In this document: positions 33,046 to 44,740 of the stretch, piece after piece
Layout: every line of letters begins with the position of its first letter
Numbering within the stretch: the first letter of the stretch is position 1
Origin: Strongylocentrotus droebachiensis
Lineage: Eukaryota; Echinodermata; Echinoidea; Camarodonta; Strongylocentrotidae
Assembly: GCA_035222895.1 (NCBI GenBank)
Contig: JAVYIG010006544.1
Coordinates: forward strand, 52,224 to 116,223
Reading direction: 5' to 3'
DNA: 64,000 nt
Made by a program: the position numbers and the translations under genes
The notes under the pieces: generated by a model
Databases searched by the model: none
Told to the model about the DNA's origin: nothing
The model's input: only the letters and a program-made list of their open reading frames with translations

Positions 33046-34420
33046 TCTTACCTTATTTTTTTCTTGGTAAAACAATCTACTTCAGCTCCTTCTATCCTTC
33101 TCGAATGATGATGGTACGATATATTATATTTGTTATTTAGCGCCTCGCTTTCGAATGTAAGCCGGTCGAATGCCTAGAAAACATTTCCGCTGTCCGTTGC
33201 GAATCAAACGCCAGACTCGACACACACCAGTGTCTTAACAGATAGTTTTCGTAGGTACCGACATAGTGGGCAGTCTGTTCGCTAAGCATACATATTGCGC
33301 TATGCTGGGTTTGTGTATCTGGTTTACTAGTAAAGTATCAATCTTAAATCCGTGTGACCTTCTCAACTATCATCTGATGATGTACATGTCCGCGAGAAAA
33401 TATAGACAAGGATGCGTAAGGGCCGTGCCCCATTCTGGAGTGCGGGTTACTAAACTCTTGAAATATAGATAGATCTTTCTTTTACTCAATATCCTTCGAC
33501 TGAAAGAGCTGATGCAGTTCCTGAAATCATATTCCATACAACCAAAATTAAATCAAGTTAACATTTTCAGAACTCGTCCGCCTGTGTTTGAAAATCCTGG
33601 ATCAGTCCTTACGAGGCAACTGAAATTAAGATGTAAAGTTCATGAATTGCGAGAACACAACATCTCGTCCGTCTTTCCTGCGTCTTTCACAGATTTTGTA
33701 TGATTCCGATAATTAATGATACTGAACCTGTCGGTGATGTTTAGATGATGGAGTTATAGGATATTGACAGCTTATACGTGCTACATCACGAAATGATCCA
33801 TGCTCCCTCTCCTTCCCTCTGTCAATTAGTACCAGAAGTTGATCCTTGATCGCTTGTCAGTATGCTAAATGGGAGCATTTCAAAAGTAATTATACCTGCG
33901 TCATATCAAAGATCGAACATTTTTATTTTGAAAAGCCGAAGTTTAGCTCATGTAGTTCCTTACAGTAGCATGATTATGCATTAATATAAGAATACACAAT
34001 ACTTCCTCGTGTCTTTCATACATGTCTTTATCGAGGCCGTGTGATAGAAAGTTTTTTAGTATGTAGAAACCGTTACAAACGCAGTGTCAGTCATTCCATT
34101 CCATTAATTAGATATCAATCCTAAAATTTCATTAATTAGATATCAATCCTAGAATTTCATTAAGATGCCATTGCATATCCGTCCTGTAGTCTCAGTTTGT
34201 TTCTTCCATTTAATTTTCCTCATTTGAGAAAAAAATATCGCATTTCACGTACTTATTATAGGTCCAAATTGAAATTACCATTTGTGAGTGACAGTCTGTT
34301 AATTATGAAGGTGTTGATAATACTTGTTACTCTTTCCTCATGAAGACTTGGAAATCGGGGGTGGGGGGAGGGGGTGGCACAATCGCCCCGTCCCCCCTTT
34401 TTAATAAGGGTCTCCAATTC
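33046..34420 (-). promoter_or_regulatory. 5' flank of B3 and adjoining spacer
   Basis: Diverged copy of the B 5' flank. A 20-bp stretch ATTAGATATCAATCCTA is tandemly repeated at 34107-34150. A G-rich tract lies at 34358-34375. No gene supported. Confidence 0.4.
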
Positions 34421-35504
34421 CCCTCACCTACCGTATATGATGATGCTATGCTTAAGGCAAAATCCATGATATAATTGGAGCTGATTAGTGTTTAATGTTG
34501 TTTCATTTGATATAGGTCTAATTAATTTATTTCATAGCTTCATTACTTAAAATATTTTGTGTGGTTTATCATATATAATATGTCTTGTAATAAAGGTGAT
34601 ATAAGTTTTGAAAATATAACATGTTCATATGAAGAAAATGTTAAATAGAGGTTGTAGCTTTGTTTTTATATATAATTATGCTAGTGTCAACATCGTCGTT
34701 GAATTTATTATAGCGTAGTAAATAAAAAAAAGTAAAAAAAAAAAGGATTACAAATATCTTGTTTTTAAAGAGATATACCTTATGATTTTATAGTTAGGTG
34801 TTGATGGTATTGTATTTCATGAATTGTAGGATACAGGATGTTCTGGTTTTCTACTTGCTTGACTCATATAAAGGATGAAATAGATACTAATATATTAAAG
34901 TGTTATTGCATGTTTTTTATTTTTGGGAAAGCTTCTATGAGGGAAAACGGTCTGTATCCAAATCTCGTTTAATGCGGGACTGCACTACTTGTAGCTACTT
35001 GCGCCCTCTATATAGCAAACAATGCCCAATCGGTGACCGCTGGTCCCCCATGAACCCCCTTTTCTTATGTTAATTGAGAGCTAATTTGATGAGATAACCA
35101 CCTGTCAGTGACCACGCTGGATAGTCTAATCCCTCCTGGCTAAACTAGTGCAGACGGGCTTTAAAGAGAAAATTGAGTTCTGGTAAAGGAAATAATTAAT
35201 TCATGGGCTCTCTCGTTCTATGTATGTCGGTTGGGAAGGATATCATATTATAATATCTCATGAAAACGAAATTGCCTCACCATTCGAAATAGAACTAGAA
35301 TTGGACCAACTAGTTCCATATTTACCAATTTCTGTGTTCAGTGTATTCGAAGTTCATGTACATGTTATAGTCAATTGTTTTGACTTTGATTAATCCAAAA
35401 CCTTGCACAGTACACAGTCTTATGCAATGTAACTGTCTTTATCTTTATCTTTAAAATAGCTGGAGCAATGTGAGATATCATATTTCATGATGAATAAAAT
35501 CACC
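34421..35504. other. AT-rich unique spacer; end resembles a LINE tail
   Basis: No gene seen. The array similarity stops here. The last 40 bp (GATGAATAAAATCACC then ATTGATTGATTG) look like the 3' end of a + strand retroelement meeting the minus-strand LINE tail. Confidence 0.5.
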
Positions 35505-38110
35505 ATTGATTGATTGATTGATTTTATTCGTCAAGTATAGTACATTGAATGCATACATAAAGCAAAATGGAACAAAGAAGATACATTGACAGGATAACCC
35601 ATGAAAGCCGGAAAAGGCTTATTTCCAACGGGGTCCTATAAAGTACGTGTACAGTACGGCATGAGAATAAAATATCACAACTAATAACTACTACGAATAT
35701 TACGAATAAATAATATAACATAAACAACAACAAAAATTTCTAAAACTTATAGCAAACAATAATCTACGGTATATTATGCAAGATTAAACTTAATTACATG
35801 CGCTACACATAATGAACTGTGATTTAAGATAACTGATATTACTGTTCTTGAAGGGATTCATGCTTTAGGTATTGTTTTAATACACTTTTAAAGTGAGAAA
35901 TATTTTGACATGTTTTGGGAGAGAATTCCAAAATTGGATACCATTAAAATAAAAAGAGTTTCCAATTTGTCCTTTTCGCTTGGGTAAAACAAAATTAAAA
36001 TGACTATTTCTTGTATCGTATCCATGGATATTTGAGACACGAGTAAAATTATTAGTAATATAATGATCTACATCTGAGTAGTATATTTTATGGACATGGT
36101 GTAACACGAGTTGTTTAGACCTTTGACCTACATGGAGTATACCTGCTTCTTCAAGTTCATTTTTCCCGACGTGTGTTCTTGGGCCTAAGCAATTAATAAA
36201 TCTTACCATCTTATTCTGAATTATTCTTAATTTTTTCTTATCCATCTTGCCCAGACTACTGTACCAATCAGCATTAGCATAATCAAATAAACATTGTATC
36301 AAAGCAAAACACAAAATACGTCTCGACTTCATGTTCATACAAGTTTGGTATCTATACAAAAAATTTAAGCGAGAATTAGCCTTTTTGGCAATTGAATCTA
36401 CCAAACCTGTCCATGACAGATCACTAGTTAAATTTATTCCTAAATATTTTACTGAATCTTTTCTCTCAATCACTTGATTATTATAGGTAACCTTGAAGTC
36501 ACGTGTATATTTAAACTTTCCCTTCGAACAAAATAAAATACTTTCTGTTTTTCCAACATGTAAACTAAGCTTGTTGTCTGTCATCCATTCGATGCATTTT
36601 GCCAATTCTGCACTTAGTTTTTCTTCAATTGACTTAGGATTTGTATCTGAATATAGTAACACACTATCGTCAGCATATAAAAGTAATTTAGAATCATTAA
36701 CACAAGTACACATATCATTAATATAACACATAAAGAGAATGGGGCCTAAAATGCTCCCTTGTGGAACCCCGCATTTAATAGGCAGGGAATCAGATATTAC
36801 CTTCTGCATAGTTACCACTTGATGACGATTAGTTAAATATGATCTAAACCATTTAACACATGCCGAATCCAAACCCATCACTTCCAATTTCTTTAACAGT
36901 ATGTTATGATTTACAGTATCAAAGGCTTTTTGTAAGTCCAGAAGAACCATTCCAACAAAGCGCCCTTGAGAAACTTCATTCCTAACAAAATCCGATAAAT
37001 GTATTAAACATGTTTCAGTGGAATATCCGTTACGAAAGCCGGACTGAAATTCATATATTAACTTTTTTTCTTGAAAATATTTCTCTATTTGAGCATGAAC
37101 CGATTTTTCCAAAATTTTTGAAACTACGCTTAAAACACTGATAGGCCTATAATTACCAACGTCAGTTTTGTCTTTCTTTTTATGTAGCGGTGTTACTTTT
37201 GCAATTTTCATGTCGTCAGGAAAGGTAGAAGGCAAAAGAGATAAATTGATTATATAATTCAAAGGTTCATACAAATTTCTCGCCCCATCTTTTAAAAATC
37301 TGGCTGGTATCATATCTAGTCCAGTACTTTTCGATACTTTCAACTTGTTTAACTCATCTAAAACAAACTTTTCTGTAACTGGAGAAAAGTGAAAACTATC
37401 TTTTGAGATGTCTTTCTCGTCATAAAACTTTTGAAATCTTTCACTGTCGGCATGGAATTTGTTCGTGTTTACTGGTAATTTACACGCTAACTTGTCAGCC
37501 ACAGTTGTAAAATAATTATTGAACTCATTTGCTATTCTTGATTTATCATGACATAATTCTCCCTGGACATTAATAACTGTCTCTTGAGCACTTTTCCCTT
37601 TGCCTTTTAGACCTAAACCCTTCAAATTTTTCCATAACTTCCTGGAGTCATGTTTGTTTTCTTCAATTTGATCTTGAAAATATTCAACTTTAGCTCTTTT
37701 AACCTTCCTTTGTACTAGATTCCTTAATGCTTTGTATTTTCTTGCGAGATCCAAATTACTAATATCCCTTTTCATATTTTTGTAAGCTACATTTCTCTCT
37801 TTAATTATCGCAATAATTTCATTGTTCATCCATTTTTCTGTTCTTTGCTTGATTCTTACTTGTTTAAGAGGTGCACTCATATTAACTATTGATAAAAAAA
37901 TAGTTTTAAAATTTGCCCATGCCATATTTACTTCGTTACATTCTGTTATTTTAGACCAATCGACTAGAGATAAATTTAAATTGAAATCATCTACATTATA
38001 ACTTTTCATTCTTCTAATGGATATAGTTTTGTGGTGCCCAAACACGGGCCTAATAAGCTTCCTTGAGCAATAACTAACCATTTCAGAACCCTCATGTCCA
38101 ATTGATATAA
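35505..38110 (-). mobile_element. 5'-truncated LINE with intact reverse transcriptase
   Basis: Minus-strand element; the 3' tail is (TGAT)n at 35507-35522 and the 5' end lies near 38110, just inside the end of the endonuclease domain. It carries the 734-codon RT frame listed separately and a 3' UTR of about 370 bp. It is the least decayed element here, so probably young. Confidence 0.85.
35877..38081 (-). CDS. LINE reverse transcriptase (5'-truncated ORF2)
   Basis: 734 codons without a break. The start is only the first Met in a truncated frame; upstream codons belong to the lost endonuclease. Residues about 80-190 form a basic linker. RT runs about 245-520: STGLDMIPARFL (252), PLHKKKDKTDVGNYRPIS (298), QSGFRNGYSTE (346), LDLQKAFDTVNH (381), GVPQGSILGP (438) and the catalytic LLYADD (467-472). 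The thumb-like region has VKYLGINLTSDLSW and the end has NSFYFNGIQFWNSLPKHVK. It belongs to the CR1/L2/jockey-like APE LINEs; the clade was not resolved. Function is reverse transcription of its own RNA at target nicks. Lacking endonuclease and promoter, this copy should not move by itself. Confidence 0.88.
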   Translation of the reverse strand: MVSYCSRKLIRPVFGHHKTISIRRMKSYNVDDFNLNLSLVDWSKITECNEVNMAWANFKTIFLSIVNMSAPLKQVRIKQRTEKWMNNEIIAIIKERNVAYKNMKRDISNLDLARKYKALRNLVQRKVKRAKVEYFQDQIEENKHDSRKLWKNLKGLGLKGKGKSAQETVINVQGELCHDKSRIANEFNNYFTTVADKLACKLPVNTNKFHADSERFQKFYDEKDISKDSFHFSPVTEKFVLDELNKLKVSKSTGLDMIPARFLKDGARNLYEPLNYIINLSLLPSTFPDDMKIAKVTPLHKKKDKTDVGNYRPISVLSVVSKILEKSVHAQIEKYFQEKKLIYEFQSGFRNGYSTETCLIHLSDFVRNEVSQGRFVGMVLLDLQKAFDTVNHNILLKKLEVMGLDSACVKWFRSYLTNRHQVVTMQKVISDSLPIKCGVPQGSILGPILFMCYINDMCTCVNDSKLLLYADDSVLLYSDTNPKSIEEKLSAELAKCIEWMTDNKLSLHVGKTESILFCSKGKFKYTRDFKVTYNNQVIERKDSVKYLGINLTSDLSWTGLVDSIAKKANSRLNFLYRYQTCMNMKSRRILCFALIQCLFDYANADWYSSLGKMDKKKLRIIQNKMVRFINCLGPRTHVGKNELEEAGILHVGQRSKQLVLHHVHKIYYSDVDHYITNNFTRVSNIHGYDTRNSHFNFVLPKRKGQIGNSFYFNGIQFWNSLPKHVKIFLTLKVY

Positions 38111-41104
38111 TTTAGGATGTAAATGTAGTAGTGATAAGTTATGTATGACCTTGTAGGATTAGTATAGATAGTTATAGTTCAGTTAAATGTTATTGTTTTG
38201 TTAAACTTCTATGATTTTATAGAAGTGCATGTATAAGTTGTAAATAATAAAGGGAAAAGACATCCCGATATATACTCGCATAAATAATGAGTAATAGTTT
38301 AGATTTTCAGACTCTTGTGTGTAGTGATTGAATGAGCGTGATTGCTTTGATTGTGTAACTGTATGTTCTGTGATATGTTCTCGGTGTTCGTGGTATGATT
38401 GATTGTTTGTTTATGTGATGTACTTGGTGTGCGTAATGTTTGTGTGAGTCCTGTGGTAACCGGCATAAAAGGGGGGATTGTTTGCATGGGTACTATATAA
38501 TTAAAGAAAAGTTCCCCGATATGCAATTCTATATTAGACTTCCGCTGCTATTATGAGTAACTGTGTGATTATTATATGATCCTCACCCCACCCCAAAAAT
38601 GTCGGTGCTACAATTGTATAGGAAGATGCGTGTGTGTATGGATACATTTGATAAAGTAGGTCCAAAGCATTTTTTAAAGCCTATGAGTAATCAATCTAAG
38701 CAATGATAATGTCATTAGGGTACAACGTATTTATAAAGAAAGAAACAAACGATAGTCAAGAATTTTAAAGACTCTTTATCGGAAAGATTTTTATGGTCGA
38801 AATCATCAACGAACCAAAATACAAAATATTGAAAGAATGGATTATCAAAGAGATGTTTTTCGTTCATGATCAGTAATAATAATGATAAAAATAATAATAA
38901 AAAAGGGTGCATATAAAACGTTTACCACCAAAGCCTCTAAGTGCTCGTAGTCGGCACGATCGAGCTATCCACTGGCCGTTTCCATGGTAATAACATGTTG
39001 TGATGTTATGTCAACTGGTTGAAAGAATAGAGGATTGCGGAAGAATATTGTTCTCTCATGATCGCAATGAATTACACCTAGGATCAAGATTATCCGTCGT
39101 CATGTCCGACCGAACATGATTGGAAGTGCGTACACGAGCGACGCTGCACCATTTAGATTAAGAAAAGGGGAGGGTGGGGGGCGTTGCCCGCAGTTTAGGG
39201 AATCTTTGTTCAAGAGGCTACAAAATTATGTACTAAGTTTGCCCATTTCTTCCAGAAAAAATATATGAATACTAGTCATTAGTTTTTCGTGTGGGTGCTG
39301 GTGTTGGTGCGTACAGAAATGCGAAAGTTTGTGTGGATTTTGGTGAGTTCTTGTGTTTGGACGTGTGTGCGAGTGTTCTTTAAACTTTGGTGAGGGCGTT
39401 TTGTTTGTGTGCGCGTGGGTGGGCGTGTGCGTGTTGATGTCCGTGATTGTGCGCGTGAATTTGTTTGTGTTTCAGTGCGTGTGAATGTCGATGTGTATGT
39501 GTGGGTGTGGATGTGTGTTTGTTTGCGTAGTGTGTAGTGTGTTTCTGAAAGTGCAGCGAGGAGTGCATCAGATATATTTTTCTCCAACTTGATATACATG
39601 TACACTATTGAAGAAAAGGGGAGAATAATCCTTAATGAGCATTTAATGATGTGTGACAAATTATACACTGACCTTAAATCGTTGTCCATCACTCTCTCTC
39701 TCATCCTATAGTACAGATCATAAGATTATATCCTCAATCCTTTTCTCATATCAGGTTATGATTGTAGTCTCTAGAGTGTATGAAATGACATTTTCAAAAA
39801 TATTCATTGTACAGATGGCCCTTTAATAATCTCCGCATTCATTTTTCGTTGGTAAACATAACTATGTGGTTCTGTGATATTCATGTCTATAGTGTTGATA
39901 GTATTGCATACATTCTCACCTTAACATTAATACATATTATCACAACATATGAATAAAATGAAACAAAAATGAAAGTTGGTCCACATCACCAGATTACGTT
40001 TATATGAAAAAACAGAAAATAAACGAATATCACTGATTTCCGGACGGAAAGAATATTCTAAAAGCTAAGGTAAAAATAGCTCCTAATTTGAGATCTTACT
40101 TTAAAAAAATGAACTCTAAAATCAACTTTCTTTCCAATTAAACAACCAATTTAGTTCAATTCAAATATTTCTGAACGGTTAAATTTCACGAAATTAGTTT
40201 AGTACATACAATGTACACACAAGGGCACACTTTCCTTTTGACTATTTAATCTTTGAAAGTTCTACTGTACTAGAAGCACTACTGCAAAATCACCTCTAGC
40301 TCCATATCAGGTCAGGTGTAGCAGTATGGTCCTGTAACTCGCTGCTTTAATACCTAGCTGCGCTATTGGTTATCGCATCACGTACTCGATCTGTCTGCGA
40401 ATTGGCAATTATGTATTGTGTTACGCACTGTTGGCAATTTGACCATGAGATAGCGCTTTGCAATAATCAGTAAGCTAGGGCAGAACGTTCATCAGATCAG
40501 TATCGCGAATTATTTACATTTCATAAACAATATACACTACAATTTCGCTAAATCTCTGAACCAACTATCTTTCTACTTCAACTTTAGAAATATACCTAAA
40601 CATATACATGTACATCCCACAAACTATTAAACTGAATATTAAAATGTCGTCAAAATTTATGAACCAAGGTCTTTTTTATAAGCAGTTGAACTTAAAGAAT
40701 GTTATAATTGTGTGTATATATACATTACGTAGACAAATTTTTACAAGTTTCTTCTATTAAACTCCTTCAACTTAAAAGCTGTATTTTATATCCCGCATAT
40801 TTACCAGATGTCATCAAATGTCAAAATAGTGTTTCATTGTAAACAGTTCAACGTTAATAAGAAATCTGAGTATGTACACCTCATCACCAAAACGCACTAA
40901 AATATAGTCAAAAAATAAGTTTCCGATCGTTTGACACGAAATGAATTGGAGTAGTCGGTCTTCCTCGGCAGAAGAAATACCCAAAGACAAGACTGTCCGT
41001 TATCTACTAATAGGCATGATACAATACAATATACACTGCGGATTTTATCACGAGGCGACAGTTCTTATAATCAGACCGCGTAAAGAACGGCTTTCCCTTG
41101 ATGA
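38111..41104. other. Unique gene-free region
   Basis: No supported gene. A GT-rich low-complexity tract covers 39280-39560; open frames in it are Thr/His/Arg repeats and are discounted. The rest is AT-rich and not part of the receptor repeats. It could hold regulatory DNA or introns of a gene not visible here. Confidence 0.5.
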
Positions 41105-42106
41105 TCAACGGCATCTGAATTGCGACTTCATTTGTTTGAAAACCTCAGTAGCCGCTCTACGGTAGCCCTTACTAGTGACGATATACACGATGCAGTGCCA
41201 CCATGTCACACTGCAGGATATCATCATGTTCATACCAAAGAACGTAGTGCTGATCTTTATTTCGCTCAAGACTACTATGCCGATGATAAACATGGGACAC
41301 CAACCTATAAAGACAACACAGTTCAACAACAAGAGCGTAATGAAGGAACGCCTGGCTTGTAAACGTCCTCGCGGAGGTTCTTTTCTCTCTCGGCTAGGAG
41401 TGACATTATGTCCATCTACTTGCCCAGTAGCACTAGGTACATGCCGTAGAACTATAGCTATCTTTCTAAGCTGCCTCCTTGTGATGATTATGGTGTGGAT
41501 ACTTGTGAACAATGTCACTATAGTTGCTACAGAACAGTAAAGAAGGAGGAAAGCATTGAAAACCACTGTACCGGAACCGCCCTGGGAGACACCATAGCTG
41601 CACAGAATATCATACATTTTTCCACTCGCTGTTACGGGAAACGGAAAAAATGTAAGGGATGAGATTAGAATTACGAGCGTACATACGGTGACAATAACTT
41701 TAGCTCTCCTGATCGTCATGAAGATCTGATACCTTAAGGGTATCACAATCATCAGGTATCGATTGCGGTTCAGGCACGTGGTTAGAATGATGGCTTCAAA
41801 TGAACATGGATACATAACGGAACCGATATACTTGCAAATGACAAACTGCACGGCCGTTCTTGGTAGAAGATACTGGAGAGGTAAAACAAGAGACGTGCAT
41901 GAACCGAGGAGAAGGTAGGTGCAGGTCAAGGCATAGAGCAAAACCTTGGTTATATCATCAAAGTCGTCTTTCACACGTTTTAAAACGCAAAGGGTGAATA
42001 GATTCCCCAGCACACAAAGCGGTGCCTGTGCTATAAGTGCGCCTTGAGACCACGCAATCAACAGAGGAGTATATGCAATCCCACAACAGATCTCAAAAAT
42101 AAGCAT
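41105..42106 (-). CDS. Class A orphan GPCR, unrelated to A/B (C1), possibly 5'-damaged
   Basis: 333 aa from the Met at 42106. N35 in a GN motif marks TM1, C91 (3.25) and C169 form the usual disulfide pair, the DRY motif is NRY (115-117) in RNRYLMIVIPLRY, TM6 has GWCP (W269, P271), and TM7 has HCIVY (304-308) in place of NPxxY. TM2 has LTCTY, so the Asp at 2.50 is missing. Loop 3 is long and basic (RERKEPPRGR). The frame stays open 38 codons upstream, but those codons are antisense LINE sequence, so they are not receptor. The LINE starts within about 10 bp of the Met, so the native leader is lost or lies beyond it. The sequence looks conserved as a receptor; the ligand is unknown. It could be functional, spliced to an upstream exon, or a young pseudogene. 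Confidence 0.7.
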   Translation of the reverse strand: MLIFEICCGIAYTPLLIAWSQGALIAQAPLCVLGNLFTLCVLKRVKDDFDDITKVLLYALTCTYLLLGSCTSLVLPLQYLLPRTAVQFVICKYIGSVMYPCSFEAIILTTCLNRNRYLMIVIPLRYQIFMTIRRAKVIVTVCTLVILISSLTFFPFPVTASGKMYDILCSYGVSQGGSGTVVFNAFLLLYCSVATIVTLFTSIHTIIITRRQLRKIAIVLRHVPSATGQVDGHNVTPSRERKEPPRGRLQARRSFITLLLLNCVVFIGWCPMFIIGIVVLSEIKISTTFFGMNMMISCSVTWWHCIVYIVTSKGYRRAATEVFKQMKSQFRCR

Positions 42107-42114
42107 TGACGGTG

Positions 42115-42975
42115 TAAGAGTTGGATCCTCCAATGTGATACCCTCTGTTACAGCAAGGAATTTAGGAGTATACTTTGATACTAATCTGAACATGGAAACA
42201 CATGTTAAAAATATATGCAAATCAACATACTATCTTCTGTACAATCTCAGACGTATCCGCAAATATTTTGACCAAGAAAGTATGAAATTGGTTGTACATG
42301 CTCTTATCACAAGTTAGCTTGATTATTGTAACGGGTTGCTGTTTGGAATGCCAGATTCTCTGATAATAATAATAATAATAATATTTAATTTTTATATAGC
42401 GCTTAATACATATGTCTCTAAGCGCTTTACAAATATACTATTACCCCGGTCATTGGATTCAGTGATAGCTAAGTTACAAAGAGTCCAAAATGCATGTGCA
42501 AGCAGGACTTGTCTATCGTCGGTCGAAATTCACTTCAACCGCACCTCTTCTGAGAGAACTCCACTGGTTGCCAGTCCGTCAAAGAATCTCATTCAAAATA
42601 TTGTTAATTGTCTATAAATCATTAAATGGTCAAGCCCCTAATTACATCACAGAATTACTTCAACTCAAAGTCCAGTCACACAGTCGTAGCCTGCGCAGTT
42701 CCACAGATAAATTATTGTTTCAGATTCCCCATGGCAAAACTAAAGTAACTCTTGGGGACCGTGCTTTTGCTATTGCTGCCCCCAAACTATGGAATAGCTT
42801 GCCAATAGAAATACGAAGCACTCCATCTCTCAATGTTTTTAAATCCAATTTAAAAACTTATTTGTTCAACTGAGAGATCTTATTTTGTAGAATTTAGTAA
42901 AAAGGAGCTCTTAACCAGCGCAGCTGAATATATTTTGTATAAAAGCTGCGCTATATAAATTTATTATTATTATTG
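42115..42975 (+). mobile_element. 5'-truncated LINE abutting C1, with a nested insertion
   Basis: Encodes the end of a LINE ORF2: SSNVIPSVTARNLGVYFD, NICKSTYYLLYNLRRIRK, then after a stop and the nested insertion IAKLQRVQNACA, HWLPVRQRISFKILLIVYK, DRAFAIAAPKLWNSLP and NVFKSNLKTYLFN. The 3' end reads AAAGCTGCGCTATATAAATT and (ATT)n. It is antisense to C1. Confidence 0.85.
42359..42455. mobile_element. Small nested retroelement-like insertion
   Basis: 97 bp interrupting the LINE frame between PDS and IAKLQ, flanked by GATTC (42354-42358, 42456-42460). Starts with (ATA)n and contains TATATAGCGCTTAATAC, with an inverted AGCGCTT/AAGCGCT pair. It has the look of a short LINE/SINE tail common in marine invertebrates. 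Confidence 0.6.
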
Positions 42976-43784
42976 TGTTTTGGCAAGATCTGATGGAACG
43001 TCTTCAGAAAGATTGGTAGCCATGGTCGTCAAACGGGTTGAACTATGTTGAGTTAGAGGAACTGTTGGAACAGATAAATGATGGTCCTCTTAAGCTCTTA
43101 AAAAATGAAATGCTCGTTCGATTAAACCAACAAATAGCAGTCATAGACATAGAAGGCTCTTTGGCTTATAATCACTTTTCCTGAAATGACTCGTTTTAAC
43201 GAAGAGTCAATTTAACGAAAAACTCGGTCGTGTGTAAGTCCTGATGGAGCGCAAGGCCACTCGGGTAAACATCTACCTCTAATTGATGTTTCAAGCCAGA
43301 GCCATTTGTATCATCATGCATTTCAGTAGCGTTAATTAAACTTGGTCCATCACAACCATAATTAATATGAAAGTGCCAATCTTTCTAGCTGACATACTGA
43401 ATACAGCAGCCTTTATTACAAACACGTTTTAAGTTGAATGTGGAACATGTATCGTGTGTTTACTCATTAAATGAAAATATGAAAACTGTCTCATTTTAAA
43501 GGAAGCGGGGATCATTCAAAAGAAGTGATATTTGTCCGATCAGTCACTATTAAATATCCATAATTTACAATTCAAGGACTTCATAATCTGTCAATTTATA
43601 ATGGCGTTGAATATGTTATCATTAAAGATAAACTTGAGTTCTGGTAACAAAAAAAAAAGAATTCTCACAGAATCAAACGAAACTTACACTGAATGTTCAA
43701 GATTACAAATAAATATCATGTGCCAAACAAAGTTGGAATAAAATGTATACTGGCTGAGTAATGAGCATAGAAAGATAAGAAAAT
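42976..43784. other. Unique spacer, nothing recognised
   Basis: AT-rich, no supported gene. Short open frames lack any family signature. Confidence 0.5.
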
Positions 43785-44002
43785 CAGGTTAGGTAGCCCC
43801 GACACCATTTGTGTAGTCCCATATACACCTTTCTATGTACAGTGCTGGTTACTTTACCAAGACAGGGCCATATTTTTTATGATTTTGATGACTCCAGAAC
43901 CTTGCAAGGGAACACCAATACTTACATGCTACATGATCAACTTCTTCTGATCCATTCCACACCTTTTCTTTCACAATGCAATCGCATTACCAGAACTCAC
44001 CT
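43785..44002 (-). mobile_element. Diverged relative of the TTAA MITE in A6, inverted and partial
   Basis: Its reverse complement follows the left and middle parts of 49976-50342: AGGTGAGTTCTGGTAATGCG, ATTGCATTGTGAAAG, GCAAGGTTCTGGA(A/G)TCATC and GTGTATATGGGACTAC. The right end ACCT is followed by TTAA (44003-44006). The far end is not recognisable. Confidence 0.65.
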
Positions 44003-44006
44003 TTAA

Positions 44007-44474
44007 CTTTAAATTACCTAATGGTGCTAATAAAGGAATGTAGCAATTTTGTTTTTTTACGGGGGGAGGGTGGGTACAAGTACAAATAATATTACTAGAG
44101 GGGGTACAATATCGCACAAAAAAAAAGTGAAATTAGAAGGGAAATTGATCAAAGAATAAAGAACACATATCAGAAAAATTACATAGATTCATCATAGTGA
44201 AAGTTGATATTGAGTGGTTCAACTACAAGTCGTTCGCTGAGACCAGAGGGGCATTACCTCATGAGGTGGAGTGTGCGCGCGCGGGTGTGCATGTATGCGT
44301 GTCTGTGCGTGCGTGATAATGGAGTATACTTTGTAGTTACTGAGTCTCCATCAATAATTTTGTAGAATCAAATAATTTTAGTTCTACATCCAATTTCTCT
44401 TGACCACGTCAGTGCTGTCGTGCGTACCAGGTAAATCATTAAAAAACGAGTTAGAACAAAAAAAAACACCTGTG
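44007..44474. other. Module spacer before SINE S5
   Basis: Parallel to 9430-9860: G-rich tract, GGGGGTACAATATCGCACA, GTGTGCGCGCG stretch. No gene supported. Confidence 0.5.
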
Positions 44475-44622
44475 GACCGACCGACGGCTTTAAGTCCTCT
44501 CCTGCTTACTTGGTAATGAGGAAAAATGCCTTACAAAAAGGGCACTTTAGCGAATTAACTTAGTCTTGAACCCGAGACTTCTCGGTTACGAGACCACTGC
44601 TCTACCACTGAGTCATCGCGCT
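44475..44622 (-). mobile_element. tRNA-derived SINE (S5)
   Basis: Full copy. On the minus strand GCGCGATGACTCAGTGGTAG (A box), GGTCTCGTAACCGAG and TCTCGGGTTCAAGACTAAG (B box), then body AAGTGCCCTTTTTGTAAGG. Confidence 0.8.
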
Positions 44623-44740
44623 TCTTTAATAACTTTTGGAATTTATCGTTCCAGTTTCATTTCTTGTTTTTGTTGACTGGATTTCTACGTATGAAAATGC
44701 TGAGAGCAAGTTCGTGAGTTATGAAAAGCGTAGGTTTTCT

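Noticed and set aside
39279-39704. 141-codon Thr/His/Arg-rich frame on the minus strand
   Set aside because: It is a GT-rich low-complexity tract; neighbouring frames are equally open.
42107-42220. 38-codon N-terminal extension of C1
   Set aside because: These codons are the antisense of LINE sequence encoding SVTARNLGVYFD, so they are not ancestral receptor.
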